A stretch of 64,000 nt of DNA from an uncultured Roseovarius sp. (GTDB lineage Bacteria > Pseudomonadota > Alphaproteobacteria > Rhodobacterales > Rhodobacteraceae). The translations under genes and the position numbers were made by a program. The stretch lies in the NCBI RefSeq assembly GCF_947489715.1, contig NZ_CANLER010000005.1, forward strand, positions 62,001-126,000. Direction: 5' to 3'. Numbering within the stretch: position 1 is the first letter of the stretch; every line of letters begins with the position of its first letter. The notes beneath the pieces were generated by a model. The model made no database searches, was not told where the DNA came from, and saw nothing but the letters and a program-made list of their open reading frames with translations. Shown here piece after piece: positions 18,247-30,251 of the stretch.

Positions 18247-19241
18247 GCCTGCTGACCGTTGAAAACCTGACGCTCCAATTCGACACGGATGAGGGACGGA
18301 TCACCGCCGTGGACGATGTTTCATTCTCGCTTGAACCCGGCGAGGTCATGGGGCTGGTGGGCGAAAGCGGCTCGGGCAAATCGGTGACCGCGAAAGCGCT
18401 GATGAAGCTCAATGCCGGCAACGCGCACTATGCGCCCGAAACCAACATCACGCTTAATCTGGATGACCAGTCAATCGACGTCATGTCACTGAAATCCCCG
18501 CGCGAGATGCAGCTTGTGCGCGGCGGGGCCATTTCGATGATCTTTCAGGAGCCGATGGCAAGCTTTGCCCCCGCGATGACAATCGGCAAGCAGATGGTTG
18601 AACAATTGCTGATCCATTCGGACATGTCCAAGGCGCAGGCCAAGGAACTGTCGATTGAAATGCTGGACCGGGTCGGCATTTCTGACGCCTCTACCCGCTT
18701 TGGGCAATATGCCTTTGAAATGTCGGGCGGGATGCGGCAGCGGGCCATGATTGCAATGGCGCTGAGCACCAAACCCAAGCTGCTGATCGCGGACGAACCC
18801 ACGACGGCGCTTGACGTGACCATCCAGGCGCAGGTGATCGACCTGATGAAGGATCTGGTGGATGAATTTCACATGGGCATCATCTTCATCACCCACGATC
18901 TAGGCGTGGTCGCCCAGACCGCCGACAAGGTGGCGGTAATGTATCTGGGACGGATGATCGAACAAGGCCCAGTGCGCGACGTGATCCGCCGCCCGCAACA
19001 CCCCTATACGCAGGGACTTCTGGACGCACTGCCGAAACTCGATGATCTCGAAGCACCTCTGACGCCAGTCGCGGGTGATATCCCGTCGCCGCTTGAGCGC
19101 CCCTCGGGCTGCGTGTTTCATACGCGCTGCCCCAAAATCATCGGCGACATCTGCAAGCGTGACGTACCGCAGTGGGCCGATACCGGTGAAAACCACCGCA
19201 CCGCCTGCCATCTTTGTACCGTCAGAGGAGAAGCGGCATGA
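18243..19241 (+). CDS. ABC transporter ATPase (DppD type)
   Basis: A 332-residue nucleotide-binding subunit. Walker A is GESGSGKS (residues 40-47), the signature is SGGMRQR (from residue 161), and Walker B is LLIADEP with Asp184/Glu185. The C-terminal oligopeptide-transporter extension (PSGCVFHTRCP and later cysteines) is present and may hold an iron-sulfur cluster, as in other members. It pairs with the second ATPase, whose start overlaps its stop by four bases. Confidence 0.94.
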   Translation: MSLLTVENLTLQFDTDEGRITAVDDVSFSLEPGEVMGLVGESGSGKSVTAKALMKLNAGNAHYAPETNITLNLDDQSIDVMSLKSPREMQLVRGGAISMIFQEPMASFAPAMTIGKQMVEQLLIHSDMSKAQAKELSIEMLDRVGISDASTRFGQYAFEMSGGMRQRAMIAMALSTKPKLLIADEPTTALDVTIQAQVIDLMKDLVDEFHMGIIFITHDLGVVAQTADKVAVMYLGRMIEQGPVRDVIRRPQHPYTQGLLDALPKLDDLEAPLTPVAGDIPSPLERPSGCVFHTRCPKIIGDICKRDVPQWADTGENHRTACHLCTVRGEAA

Positions 19242-20242
19242 GCGAAGACCCCCTCATCAAAACCCGCAACCTGTCGGTCGAATTCAAGATCGGTGGCGGC
19301 CTCTTTACCAAGCAGATTCTCAAGGCGGTCGATGGCATCTCAATCGACATTCCGCGCGGATCGTTCTTTGGCGTGGTCGGGGAAAGCGGCTCGGGCAAGA
19401 CGACCCTTGGACGCGCCCTCTTGAAGGCCGTTCCGATCGCCAGGGGCGAGGCCAATTACGACGATGGCGAGGTCCAGTATGACCTGACCACCCTCGCCGG
19501 GCCCGAGTTGAAGGATTATCGCAAACGCGCGCAGCTGATTTTTCAGGATCCTTACGCCGCGCTGTCCCCGCGCATGACCGTACGCGACATCATTGCCGAG
19601 CCGCTCGAAGTGATGGGGATCACCAGGACACGCGATGAAACCGATGCCCGCGTCCGCGAAATCGCTGAAAAATGCCGCCTGAACCTCGAACACCTGCGCC
19701 GCTTTCCCCACGCCTTTTCCGGCGGGCAGCGGCAACGGATTTCGATTGCCCGCGCATTGGTTTCCGGCCCGCAGTTCATTGTGGCGGATGAAAGCGTCGC
19801 CGCCCTTGATGTGTCGATCCAGGCCGACGTGCTGAACCTGTTGAAATCCATCCAGCGCGAGATGGGCCTGACCTTCATGTTCATCAGCCACGACCTCAGC
19901 GTCGTGGCCCATACCTGTGATCATGTCGCGGTGATGTATCTGGGTCGTATCGTCGAAAGCGCGCCGACACGACAGCTATTCGACAATGCGCGCCACCCCT
20001 ATACCAAGGCGCTCTTCTCGGCGATCCCCTCGCTTGATCCCGATGATCGCGGTACGGCGCAGAAACTCGAAGGGGAAATCCCCTCGCCCACCAACCAGCC
20101 GCCGGGCTGCAAGTTCCACACCCGCTGCCCGTTCGCGACAGATATCTGCAAACGCGAAGAACCCTCGCTAGATACTTGCGAAGAAGGCCACGCCGTATCC
20201 TGCCACCACTGGCAGGAGCTGAGTGAAAAGGCCATCGCCTGA
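19238..20242 (+). CDS. ABC transporter ATPase (DppF type)
   Basis: A 334-residue nucleotide-binding subunit with Walker A GESGSGKT (residues 48-55), signature FSGGQRQR, Walker B FIVADESVAALD and switch histidine in FISHDLSVV. Walker B reads DES instead of the usual DEP, a small change that keeps the catalytic Glu. The frame is open from 19214, but the ATG at 19238 follows GAGGAGAAGCGGC and overlaps the previous stop. The C-terminal PPGCKFHTRCPF segment matches the first ATPase. Confidence 0.94.
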   Translation: MSEDPLIKTRNLSVEFKIGGGLFTKQILKAVDGISIDIPRGSFFGVVGESGSGKTTLGRALLKAVPIARGEANYDDGEVQYDLTTLAGPELKDYRKRAQLIFQDPYAALSPRMTVRDIIAEPLEVMGITRTRDETDARVREIAEKCRLNLEHLRRFPHAFSGGQRQRISIARALVSGPQFIVADESVAALDVSIQADVLNLLKSIQREMGLTFMFISHDLSVVAHTCDHVAVMYLGRIVESAPTRQLFDNARHPYTKALFSAIPSLDPDDRGTAQKLEGEIPSPTNQPPGCKFHTRCPFATDICKREEPSLDTCEEGHAVSCHHWQELSEKAIA

Positions 20243-20277
20243 CAGCAATTCCATCTCGAAGATAAGGATTACCGGAT

Positions 20278-21789
20278 ATGGCGCGATCTCAAAACGTGCT
20301 GTTCATCCTGATCGACCAGCTGCGTGCCGATCTACTGCACGGCGTGCTGGCCGATCATGTCGACCTGCCAAATCTGCGCGCCCTGATGGCCGAGGCGGTG
20401 ACGTTTCGGCGCCACTATTCTGTGGTCAATCCCTGCGGGCCATCCCGTGCCTCGATCCTGACGGGTCAATACGCCAAGAACCATCGCTCTGTGCGCAACG
20501 GCACGCCCCTGCGGCATGACACGCCGAACCTTGCCATCGAGGCGCGCAAGGCCGGCTATCAGCCGCTGCTCTTCGGCTATACCGACACCACGCTTGATCC
20601 ACGCATGCATCACCCGTCAGACCCGGCGATGCACAGCTACGAACAACCCATGCCGGGCTTTGACGAGATCGTGGAAATGCGCTCGGGCGACTCCTATCCG
20701 TGGCGGGCTTACCTGGCAGGCAAGGGCTATGACCTGCCGGATTACGATAGGTTCTATGTACCTAACGCAGCACAGGATCAGCCGCGGACGCTCACCGATC
20801 CAGCTTTCTACAAGGCCGAGGATAGCGACACCGCCTTCCTGACAGATCGCTGTCTGGACCATCTGCGCGTCCAGCAGGGCCAGAGCTGGTTTACCCATCT
20901 GACCTATATCCGCCCGCACCCACCGCTTGTTGCGCCCACGCCCTACAACCGGATGTACGACCCTGCCAACCTGCCCCTGCCGCGCCAATCCGGCGATGCG
21001 CCTCACCCCTTCCACGAGATTTCCAAACAGCGTGTCACCCCACGGGATTTCGTGCAGGGTTTCGATGACCTTGAAGCGACAGAAGAAACCATCCAATCCC
21101 TGCGCGCGATCTATCTGGGCCTGGCAAGCGAGGTCGATCATCATATCGGCCGCGTGATCCGCTACCTGAAAGAGACCGGACAATATGACGACACCTTGCT
21201 GATCGTCGGCGCAGATCACGGCGAGATGCTGGGGGATCACAATTCCTGGGGCAAGATGACCTTCTACGACGCGGCCTACCACGTGCCGCTGATCATTCGC
21301 GACCCCCGCAATACCGCCCAGCACGGCAATTCCGTCAGCGCTTTCACCGAGTCGGTCGATGTCATGCCAACGCTGCTGGATTGGATCGGGGAGCCCACGC
21401 CAACATCGGTCAATGGCCACTCGCTGATGCCTTTCCTGCAAGGTGAAAACCCAAAGGGCTGGCGCGGCGAAAGCTATTCCGACTTGGATTTCGGCGATCC
21501 GCTCACCCTAACGATCTGGCAGAACGAACTGGGGCTCAGCGAGGCCGAGGCGAGCATGTCCATCCTCAGAACCGACCGCCTGACACTGGTGCATTTCGCG
21601 GGTAATCTGCCGCCGGTGCTGTTTGATCATCAGGCGGAAGGAGAGCTGCGTAACGTCGCCGCTGATCCCAAGTATGCAAGCGACCTACTGGCGATGACGC
21701 AAAAGCTGCTCAGCCACCGCATGCGGCATCCCGACACGACGCTGTCAAAGACAATGATCACCGATGCCGGCCCGGTGACCGGTCGCTGA
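20278..21789 (+). CDS. Sulfatase / phosphonate monoester hydrolase (formylglycine enzyme)
   Basis: A 503-residue alkaline-phosphatase-superfamily hydrolase. The formylglycine motif C-x-P-x-R is Cys53-G-P-S-R in NPCGPSRASILTG; the cysteine must be oxidised by a formylglycine-generating enzyme encoded elsewhere. Metal ligands are seen in LIDQLRAD (Asp13) and GADHGEMLGDH (Asp313, His314). Length and motif context resemble phosphonate monoester hydrolases as much as sulfatases. There is no signal peptide, so it acts in the cytoplasm on a substrate probably imported by the ABC transporter 36 bases upstream. Confidence 0.88.
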   Translation: MARSQNVLFILIDQLRADLLHGVLADHVDLPNLRALMAEAVTFRRHYSVVNPCGPSRASILTGQYAKNHRSVRNGTPLRHDTPNLAIEARKAGYQPLLFGYTDTTLDPRMHHPSDPAMHSYEQPMPGFDEIVEMRSGDSYPWRAYLAGKGYDLPDYDRFYVPNAAQDQPRTLTDPAFYKAEDSDTAFLTDRCLDHLRVQQGQSWFTHLTYIRPHPPLVAPTPYNRMYDPANLPLPRQSGDAPHPFHEISKQRVTPRDFVQGFDDLEATEETIQSLRAIYLGLASEVDHHIGRVIRYLKETGQYDDTLLIVGADHGEMLGDHNSWGKMTFYDAAYHVPLIIRDPRNTAQHGNSVSAFTESVDVMPTLLDWIGEPTPTSVNGHSLMPFLQGENPKGWRGESYSDLDFGDPLTLTIWQNELGLSEAEASMSILRTDRLTLVHFAGNLPPVLFDHQAEGELRNVAADPKYASDLLAMTQKLLSHRMRHPDTTLSKTMITDAGPVTGR

Positions 21790-21859
21790 AACTGCCCTCT
21801 TCTTTGCCGCGCATAAAACCGTATAGTAACGCCAGGCAGTAAGGCAGAAGCGACGGGAC

Positions 21860-22864
21860 ATGGCCGGGCAGGCAGGAATTTCACACCCCTACAACATCGT
21901 GGTTGTTGGTCAGGGCGGCAGATTGCAATACGAGGCGATCATCTTCGCCGCTTCCCTGCGTGCCATGAGCCCCGATTTCGCGGGTCGCCTGATCGTGGCC
22001 GAACCGCAGCCCGGTCCGCGATGGGACAACGATCCGCGGCTCCGGGGCGACGACACGCACGAATTGATGGAGCGTCTGGGGATCGAAGTTATTCCTTTTG
22101 AAAACAGGTATTTCGGCCAATCCTACCCCTATGGCAATAAAATCGAGGCGCTGTTTGCCCTGCCCAAGGGTGAACCGTTCGTCTTCTTCGACACCGATAC
22201 GCTGGTGACGGGGGATATCGCCAGCGTTCCGTTTGATTTCGACCGTCCCACCGCCTCGCTCAGACGCGAAGGCACCTGGCCCAAGCTCGAACTCTACGGC
22301 CCCGGCTACACCCAAATCTGGAAATCGCTTTATGATCTGGTCGGGCTGGATTTCGAAAGCTCACTGGATGATCGCTGGCCTGACGAGTACTGGCAACGCT
22401 ACCTCTATTTCAACGCCGGGTTCTTCTTCTACAAATGCCCGCACGAATTCGGCCAGCGGTTCCTCGATTACGCGCTGGCGATCCGCGACACCCCGCCGCC
22501 CGAGCTGGTCGTGCAGGAATTGAACCCCTGGCTGGATCAGGTTGCCTTGCCGCTGGTCATCCATGCCCTGGGCGGCGGGCGCGATACCCTGCCCGACGGT
22601 CTGCTGGACGGCGACATCACTTGCCATTACCGCATCCTGCCGCTGCTATATGCTCGCGAAAACGACCATGTGGTCGAGGTGCTTGAAGCGGTCACCGCCC
22701 CCAACTGGATCAAGAAAGTGCTGAAGAAATACGATCCGATCAAGCGGATGATCTACCAGGAACGCGGCCACAAGGTGCGCGCACTTTTCGACCGCGAAAA
22801 CTTGCCCCGCAAGGAACAGGCCATTCGCAATACGATCAAGCGTAACGGTTTCTGGATGCGCTGA
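21860..22864 (+). CDS. Glycosyltransferase-like GT-A fold protein, function unproven
   Basis: A 334-residue soluble protein. The N-terminus PYNIVVVGQGGRLQYEAI opens like a nucleotide-sugar-binding fold, and a DxD motif stands in VFFDTDTLVTGD (Asp111, Asp113), as in GT-A families such as GT8, where it binds the metal-sugar-nucleotide. Further features are FNAGFFFYKCPHEF and a late histidine segment ITCHYRI. The end is basic. It follows the sulfatase by 70 bases on the same strand and may be the last gene of that operon. No acceptor can be named. Confidence 0.65.
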   Translation: MAGQAGISHPYNIVVVGQGGRLQYEAIIFAASLRAMSPDFAGRLIVAEPQPGPRWDNDPRLRGDDTHELMERLGIEVIPFENRYFGQSYPYGNKIEALFALPKGEPFVFFDTDTLVTGDIASVPFDFDRPTASLRREGTWPKLELYGPGYTQIWKSLYDLVGLDFESSLDDRWPDEYWQRYLYFNAGFFFYKCPHEFGQRFLDYALAIRDTPPPELVVQELNPWLDQVALPLVIHALGGGRDTLPDGLLDGDITCHYRILPLLYARENDHVVEVLEAVTAPNWIKKVLKKYDPIKRMIYQERGHKVRALFDRENLPRKEQAIRNTIKRNGFWMR

Positions 22865-22996
22865 TGGCCATCTTACCGACCTGCCGCCATTAACAAAATC
22901 TCGCCGTATTGTTGTCCAGACCGTCTGGTATGGCTCAAAACCACGCCATTCGCGTATTTTAAGTTCAGAGACACGTTGAACATCAAAGAGGTTGAA

Positions 22997-23113
22997 ATGA
23001 ATAAACTGCTCGCCGCGCCTATACTTGCCCTGCTTCTGACCGCCTGCGGTCAACCAATACCAGTGACCGACCCGGAAACGGGCGAGAAGAAATACGTGAC
23101 TTTCGGCGACTAA
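22997..23113 (+). CDS. Tiny lipoprotein (38 aa)
   Basis: A 38-codon gene with start ATGAATAAACTGC and an upstream AAGAGG site. The peptide is MNKLLAAPILALLLTACG and then a short hydrophilic tail ending KKYVTFGD. LLTAC is a lipobox with Cys17 as the lipidated residue, leaving a mature lipopeptide of only 22 residues. Very small entericidin-like lipoproteins exist, but this is not clearly one of them. A 13-base interrupted palindrome (CCAGACcGTCTGG, 22916-22928) lies 70 bases upstream. Confidence 0.65.
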   Translation: MNKLLAAPILALLLTACGQPIPVTDPETGEKKYVTFGD

Positions 23114-23191
23114 GCGTCGACAAAACAGCGGTTGTCCTGATTTCCGCTTTACCCTAACCCTGTAGCGAAAGTTTTACAGGGAGATATTCCA

Positions 23192-24487
23192 ATGTCCGAT
23201 CGCGTTCACGAATTTGGCTTCGACACGCTGCAAATCCACGCGGGCGCCCGGCCCGACCCGGCAACCGGCGCGCGCCAGACCCCGATCTACCAGACAACAG
23301 CCTATGTGTTTCGCGATGCCGAACATGCCGCGGCTTTGTTCAACCTTCAGGAAGTCGGCTATATCTATTCGCGCTTGACCAACCCCACGGTCGCCGTATT
23401 GCAGGAACGCGTTGCCACGCTCGAAGGCGGTGTCGGCGCGGTCTGCTGCTCATCCGGCCACGCGGCGCAGATCATGGCACTTTTCCCGATCATGGCACCG
23501 GGGCGCAACGTCGTGGTCTCGACCCGTCTCTACGGTGGCTCGGTCACCCAGTTCAGTCAGACCATCAAGCGCTTCGGGTGGGAGGCGAAATTCGTCGATA
23601 TCGACGACGCGGATGAAATCCGAGGCGCGATTGATGAAAATACCCGTGCGGTCTTCTGCGAATCCATCGCCAACCCGGGCGGCCATATCGCCGATATCAA
23701 GGCAGTGGCCAAAATCGCCGACGATGCGGGCATCCCGCTTATCGTCGATAACACCTCGGCCACGCCCTATCTCTGCCGTCCGATCGAACACGGCGCCACG
23801 CTCGTCGTGCATTCTTTGACTAAATACCTCACGGGCAATGGCACCGTCACAGGTGGCGTCGTGGTGGATTCTGGCAAATTCGACTGGTCCGCCAGCGATA
23901 AATTCCCTTCGCTCAGCGAACCGGAACCCGCCTATCACGGGCTGAAATTCCACGAAACCTTCGGCCCGCTGGCCTTTACCTTCCACGGCATCGCCATCGG
24001 TCTGCGCGATCTGGGCATGACCCTGAACCCGCAGGCGGCGCATTACACGCTGATGGGCATCGAAACCCTCAGCTTGCGCATGCAGCGCCACTGCGAAAAC
24101 GCGCAGGCGGTGGCCGAATGGCTGGAAAAGGATGACCGGATCGAAGCGGTCACATACGCGGGTCTCAAATCCTCGCCCTATAACAAACGCGTCAAGACCG
24201 TTTGTCCCAAGGGCGCGGGCGGGCTTTTCACCGTCGCGTTGAAAAGCGGCTATGACGGCTGCGTCAAACTGGTCGATAACCTCGAACTTTTCAGCCATGT
24301 GGCCAATCTGGGCGACACAAGATCGCTGATCATCCACTCGGCCAGCACCACCCACCGCCAACTCACACCCGAACAACAAAAAGCGGCCGGGGCCAGCCCG
24401 AATGTCGTGCGGATTTCAATCGGGATCGAAGATCTCGACGATATCATTGCCGATCTGGATCAGGCCCTGACCAAGGCCGCGTCATAA
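23192..24487 (+). CDS. metY: O-acetylhomoserine sulfhydrylase / aminocarboxypropyltransferase
   Basis: A 431-residue PLP enzyme of the Cys/Met metabolism family that makes homocysteine (or methionine) from O-acetylhomoserine and sulfide (or methanethiol). The PLP lysine is Lys211 in VVHSLTKYLTG. MetY features include GARQTPIYQTTAYVF and the long C-terminal insert FHETFGPLAFTFHGIA. It lies alone, with a GGGAG site before the ATG and a strong terminator after it. The family also holds MetZ-type enzymes, but the length favours MetY. Confidence 0.93.
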   Translation: MSDRVHEFGFDTLQIHAGARPDPATGARQTPIYQTTAYVFRDAEHAAALFNLQEVGYIYSRLTNPTVAVLQERVATLEGGVGAVCCSSGHAAQIMALFPIMAPGRNVVVSTRLYGGSVTQFSQTIKRFGWEAKFVDIDDADEIRGAIDENTRAVFCESIANPGGHIADIKAVAKIADDAGIPLIVDNTSATPYLCRPIEHGATLVVHSLTKYLTGNGTVTGGVVVDSGKFDWSASDKFPSLSEPEPAYHGLKFHETFGPLAFTFHGIAIGLRDLGMTLNPQAAHYTLMGIETLSLRMQRHCENAQAVAEWLEKDDRIEAVTYAGLKSSPYNKRVKTVCPKGAGGLFTVALKSGYDGCVKLVDNLELFSHVANLGDTRSLIIHSASTTHRQLTPEQQKAAGASPNVVRISIGIEDLDDIIADLDQALTKAAS

Positions 24488-24507
24488 CCTTACCGGCCCA
24501 TGATCCG

Positions 24508-24548
24508 CCCCGTCGCCCCATCTTTCCCCGGGGCGGCGGGGCTTTTTC
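24508..24548 (+). terminator. Rho-independent terminator of metY
   Basis: A twelve-pair stem with one G-T pair, CCCCGTCGCCCC (24508-24519) and GGGGCGGCGGGG (24530-24541), is followed by CTTTTTC. It sits 20 bases after the metY stop. Confidence 0.88.
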
Positions 24549-24633
24549 TTTGCCTCGGCGGTGAACTGCTGTAAATTCCGGTAAGTACGAGTTGATCTCC
24601 CGCAGGTCCTGCCTAGGTGTTAGAGCGTTGACC

Positions 24634-27102
<2,469 letters not shown>

Positions 27103-27230
27103 ACAACACCGCGCTACATCTTGTAATTGCGTTAGAACCCAATACAATTTCCCGTGTCGCGACAGTAATAAAAACAACACCACATCGAAACATGCTGCTT
27201 TCGGTCTGATCGCCATAGAGGGATATTGGG

Positions 27231-29156
27231 ATGGAAGGTTTTCTGATCCAGGCTTCGATCTATCTGGCCGCCGCGGTAATCGCGGTGCCGCTGGCAGCAC
27301 GATTGGGCCTTGGATCGGTGTTGGGCTATATCGCCGCCGGCATTCTGATCGGCCCGATCATCGGCCTTGTGGGCCACGAAACCGAGGAATTACAGCACTT
27401 TGCCGAGTTTGGCGTGGTGATGATGCTGTTCCTGATCGGTCTGGAGCTGGAACCCAAAGCCCTTTGGGACATGCGACACCGGTTGATAGGTCTCGGCGGG
27501 CTTCAGATCTTCATCACAACGGTTGTGGTCATGGCCGGGGCCATGGTGCTTGGTCAGGTCTGGAGCGTCTCGCTGGCCATCGGTCTGATCTTTGCCCTTT
27601 CATCGACCGCCATCGTGCTGCAAACCCTGTCGGAAAAAGGCTTGATGCAGACCGGCGGTGGCAGATCGGCCTTCTCGGTCTTGTTGACGCAGGACATCGC
27701 GGTGATCCCGATGCTGGCGCTGCTGCCGCTCCTTGCCCTCCCGAAACGCCCCGAAGACGTACTTGAGGGCGCGCTGGAACGTATCCACAGCGGTGGCGCA
27801 GCAACAACAGACGACGGCCACGGCGCCAATGCCACGCATGAGGCCGCGCTGTCCCTTGTCGAAGGGTTGCCCGGATGGGGCGTCACCCTGGTGACCATCG
27901 GGGCCGTCGCCGCCATCGTATTGACGGGGGTCTACCTGACACGCCCGGTCTTCCGGTTCATACATGCCGCACGGCTGCGCGAAATGTATACGGCGCTGGC
28001 ATTGCTGATCGTCGTCGGCATCGCCTTCCTGATGAACCTCGTGGGGCTTTCGCCCGCATTGGGCGCATTCCTGGCAGGGGTGGTCCTGGCCAGCAGCGAA
28101 TTCCGGCACGAGTTGGAAAGCGACATCGCCCCCTTCAAGGGCCTTTTGCTGGGGCTCTTCTTCATCACCGTCGGCGCAGGCATCAACTTCAAGGTTCTCT
28201 TCGGGGAATTCGTCATCGTCGTGGGCCTGGCCCTTGCCATCATCCTGCTCAAAGGCGCCATACTCTATATGTTGGGGCGGATGTTCAAACTGCGCGGGCG
28301 CGACCTCTGGCTCTTTACGCTATCACTGGCGCAGGCGGGTGAATTCGGCTTTGTGCTGATCTCGTTTTCGACCAAGACCAATGTGATCCCACGCGAAATG
28401 ACCGAATTGCTGTTGCTGGTCGTCGCCCTGACCATGCTGATCACGCCACTGCTCTTTATTCTCTACGACTGGCTGTCGCACCGGATGGAAGAAGCCGCTG
28501 TAGATCATGAACCCGATGAGATCGACCACGAAGGCCCGGTGATCATCGCCGGGATCGGCCGGTTCGGCCAGATCGTCAACCGGCTGGTACGCTCCAGCGG
28601 CTTCGACACGGTGGTACTGGATCATGATCTGGGTGCCATCCAGCGGATGCGGCGTTTCGGCGTCAAGGGCTTCTTTGGCGATCCCTCACGCCCCGAGCTT
28701 CTGCTGGCAGCCGGGCTGAAAGAGGCCAAGGTGCTGGTCGTGGCCCTCGACGATACCGAGGCCGCGATCCGGCTCGTCACCTTCGCCCGCCGCGAGCGAC
28801 CCGATCTGCATATCGTGGCCCGCGCGCGCGACCGCACCCATGTATTCCGGCTATATCAGGCGGGGGCCAATGACATCGTTCGTGAACTTTTCGACAGCTC
28901 CCTGCGCGCCGGTCGCTACGTGCTTGAAAACGTGGGCCTGACCGAATTCGAGGCCTCTCAACTGGAGACCGCCTTCTACCAGCATGACAGGCAATCGGTC
29001 CGAGAGCTTGCCGCATTGTGGAGCCCCGACATTCCGACCATCGAAAACACCGCCTATATCGAGCGCGCGCTGGAACTGGAAAAAGACCTTGAAACCATGC
29101 TGCTGTCGCAGCTGGAAGAGGCGGTGGCAGATCAGAAAGCCGCCAAGGAAAAGTAA
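27231..29156 (+). CDS. Kef-type monovalent cation:proton antiporter (CPA2) with TrkA-N domain
   Basis: A 641-residue inner-membrane antiporter. About twelve helices cover the first 410 residues, with CPA2 segments SLAIGLIFALSSTAIVLQTL, RSAFSVLLTQDIAVIPMLAL and GLSPALGAFLAGVVLASSEF. A TrkA-N (RCK) domain follows from about 433, with nucleotide motif IIAGIGRFGQI and VVLDHDL. It resembles KefB/KefC, glutathione-gated K+ efflux systems, but gating cannot be judged. Its stop abuts the convergent cobT stop with no intervening base. Confidence 0.92.
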   Translation: MEGFLIQASIYLAAAVIAVPLAARLGLGSVLGYIAAGILIGPIIGLVGHETEELQHFAEFGVVMMLFLIGLELEPKALWDMRHRLIGLGGLQIFITTVVVMAGAMVLGQVWSVSLAIGLIFALSSTAIVLQTLSEKGLMQTGGGRSAFSVLLTQDIAVIPMLALLPLLALPKRPEDVLEGALERIHSGGAATTDDGHGANATHEAALSLVEGLPGWGVTLVTIGAVAAIVLTGVYLTRPVFRFIHAARLREMYTALALLIVVGIAFLMNLVGLSPALGAFLAGVVLASSEFRHELESDIAPFKGLLLGLFFITVGAGINFKVLFGEFVIVVGLALAIILLKGAILYMLGRMFKLRGRDLWLFTLSLAQAGEFGFVLISFSTKTNVIPREMTELLLLVVALTMLITPLLFILYDWLSHRMEEAAVDHEPDEIDHEGPVIIAGIGRFGQIVNRLVRSSGFDTVVLDHDLGAIQRMRRFGVKGFFGDPSRPELLLAAGLKEAKVLVVALDDTEAAIRLVTFARRERPDLHIVARARDRTHVFRLYQAGANDIVRELFDSSLRAGRYVLENVGLTEFEASQLETAFYQHDRQSVRELAALWSPDIPTIENTAYIERALELEKDLETMLLSQLEEAVADQKAAKEK

Positions 29157-30185
29157 TCAGCCGTCTGTAACGCCCGCCTCGGCAAAAGTGGCCATGCCGG
29201 AATGGCAAGCGATCGCGCCTTGCAATATGCTGATCGCCAGCGCCGCGCCGGACCCTTCACCCAGACGCATCTCCAGCGCCAGAAGCGGGGTCTTGCCCAT
29301 CTTGTCCAGCAGTGCGGCATGGGCCGCCTCGGCGCTTTGATGGCCAGCAACCACATGATCCAGCGCAGATGCATCAACCGCCTGCAAACAAGCTGCTGCC
29401 GCACTGCATATAAACCCATCCAGAATGACCGGGATACGCATGACACGCGCCCGCGTGATCGCGCCAGCCATCGCTGCCAATTCGCGCCCCCCCAGACAGC
29501 GCAGCGCCTCCAGGCCATTTCGCTGCGCCGACCGGTTGAATGCTACGCCCTCGGCGACGATCCGCGATTTCAGCGCGATACCATCCGCCCCCAAGCCGGT
29601 TCCCGCACCGGTCCAATCCTGTGCGTCACCACCAAAAAGCGCCAATGCAATGGCGGCGGCGCTGGTTGTGTTACCAATCCCCATCTCACCTGTGACCAGC
29701 AGATCACATTCGGCATCCACGGCGTTCCATCCCGTGCGCAACGCGTCAATGACCGCCTCCTCGTCCATCGCCGGACCGGTGGTGAAATCCGCTGTAGGCG
29801 TCTCCAGCGACAGGGCATGCACATCCATACGCGCACCAAAGATTTGCGCCAGTTGGTTGATCGCGGCCCCGCCATGCCGGAAATTTTCGACCATCTGTGC
29901 CGTCACTTCCGCGGGAAACGCCGAGACACCCCGCGCCGTCACACCATGATTACCCGCAAAGATAATCACCTGCGGGTGGTTGATCCGGGGCTGCGGATCC
30001 CCCCGCCAACTGCAATACCACTGCGCCAGGTCCTCTAACCGGCCAAGCGCCGCCGGGGGTTTGGTCAATTGGGCATTGCGTGCTGCTGCTGCCGCCCCTG
30101 CCGCCTCATCCGGGCCGGGCAGGTTGCGCAAAATACCGGCAAATTCGGCGAGAGTGGTGAAATCCTGGCACATCGGCTTGCTCAT
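29157..30185 (-). CDS. cobT: Nicotinate-nucleotide:dimethylbenzimidazole phosphoribosyltransferase
   Basis: CobT activates the lower-ligand base of cobalamin by forming alpha-ribazole phosphate. The 342-residue protein carries family segments [18 protein letters not shown]-like near the N-terminus, [39 protein letters not shown] and LGADG-x-ALK. The gene is divergent from cobS across 66 bases, a common pairing for this last part of B12 assembly. There is no room for, and no sign of, a cobalamin riboswitch between them. Confidence 0.95.
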   Translation of the reverse strand: MSKPMCQDFTTLAEFAGILRNLPGPDEAAGAAAAARNAQLTKPPAALGRLEDLAQWYCSWRGDPQPRINHPQVIIFAGNHGVTARGVSAFPAEVTAQMVENFRHGGAAINQLAQIFGARMDVHALSLETPTADFTTGPAMDEEAVIDALRTGWNAVDAECDLLVTGEMGIGNTTSAAAIALALFGGDAQDWTGAGTGLGADGIALKSRIVAEGVAFNRSAQRNGLEALRCLGGRELAAMAGAITRARVMRIPVILDGFICSAAAACLQAVDASALDHVVAGHQSAEAAHAALLDKMGKTPLLALEMRLGEGSGAALAISILQGAIACHSGMATFAEAGVTDG

Positions 30186-30251
30186 TGCATGTTATCTGCC
30201 GTCTGTGTATCGCAGGCCCGTCAGCAGGCAACAGCTGAAAAGGCGCAGGTA

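Noticed and set aside
30186-30251. Cobalamin riboswitch between cobT and cobS
   Set aside because: Only 66 bases lie between the genes, too short, and no B12-box-like sequence is seen.
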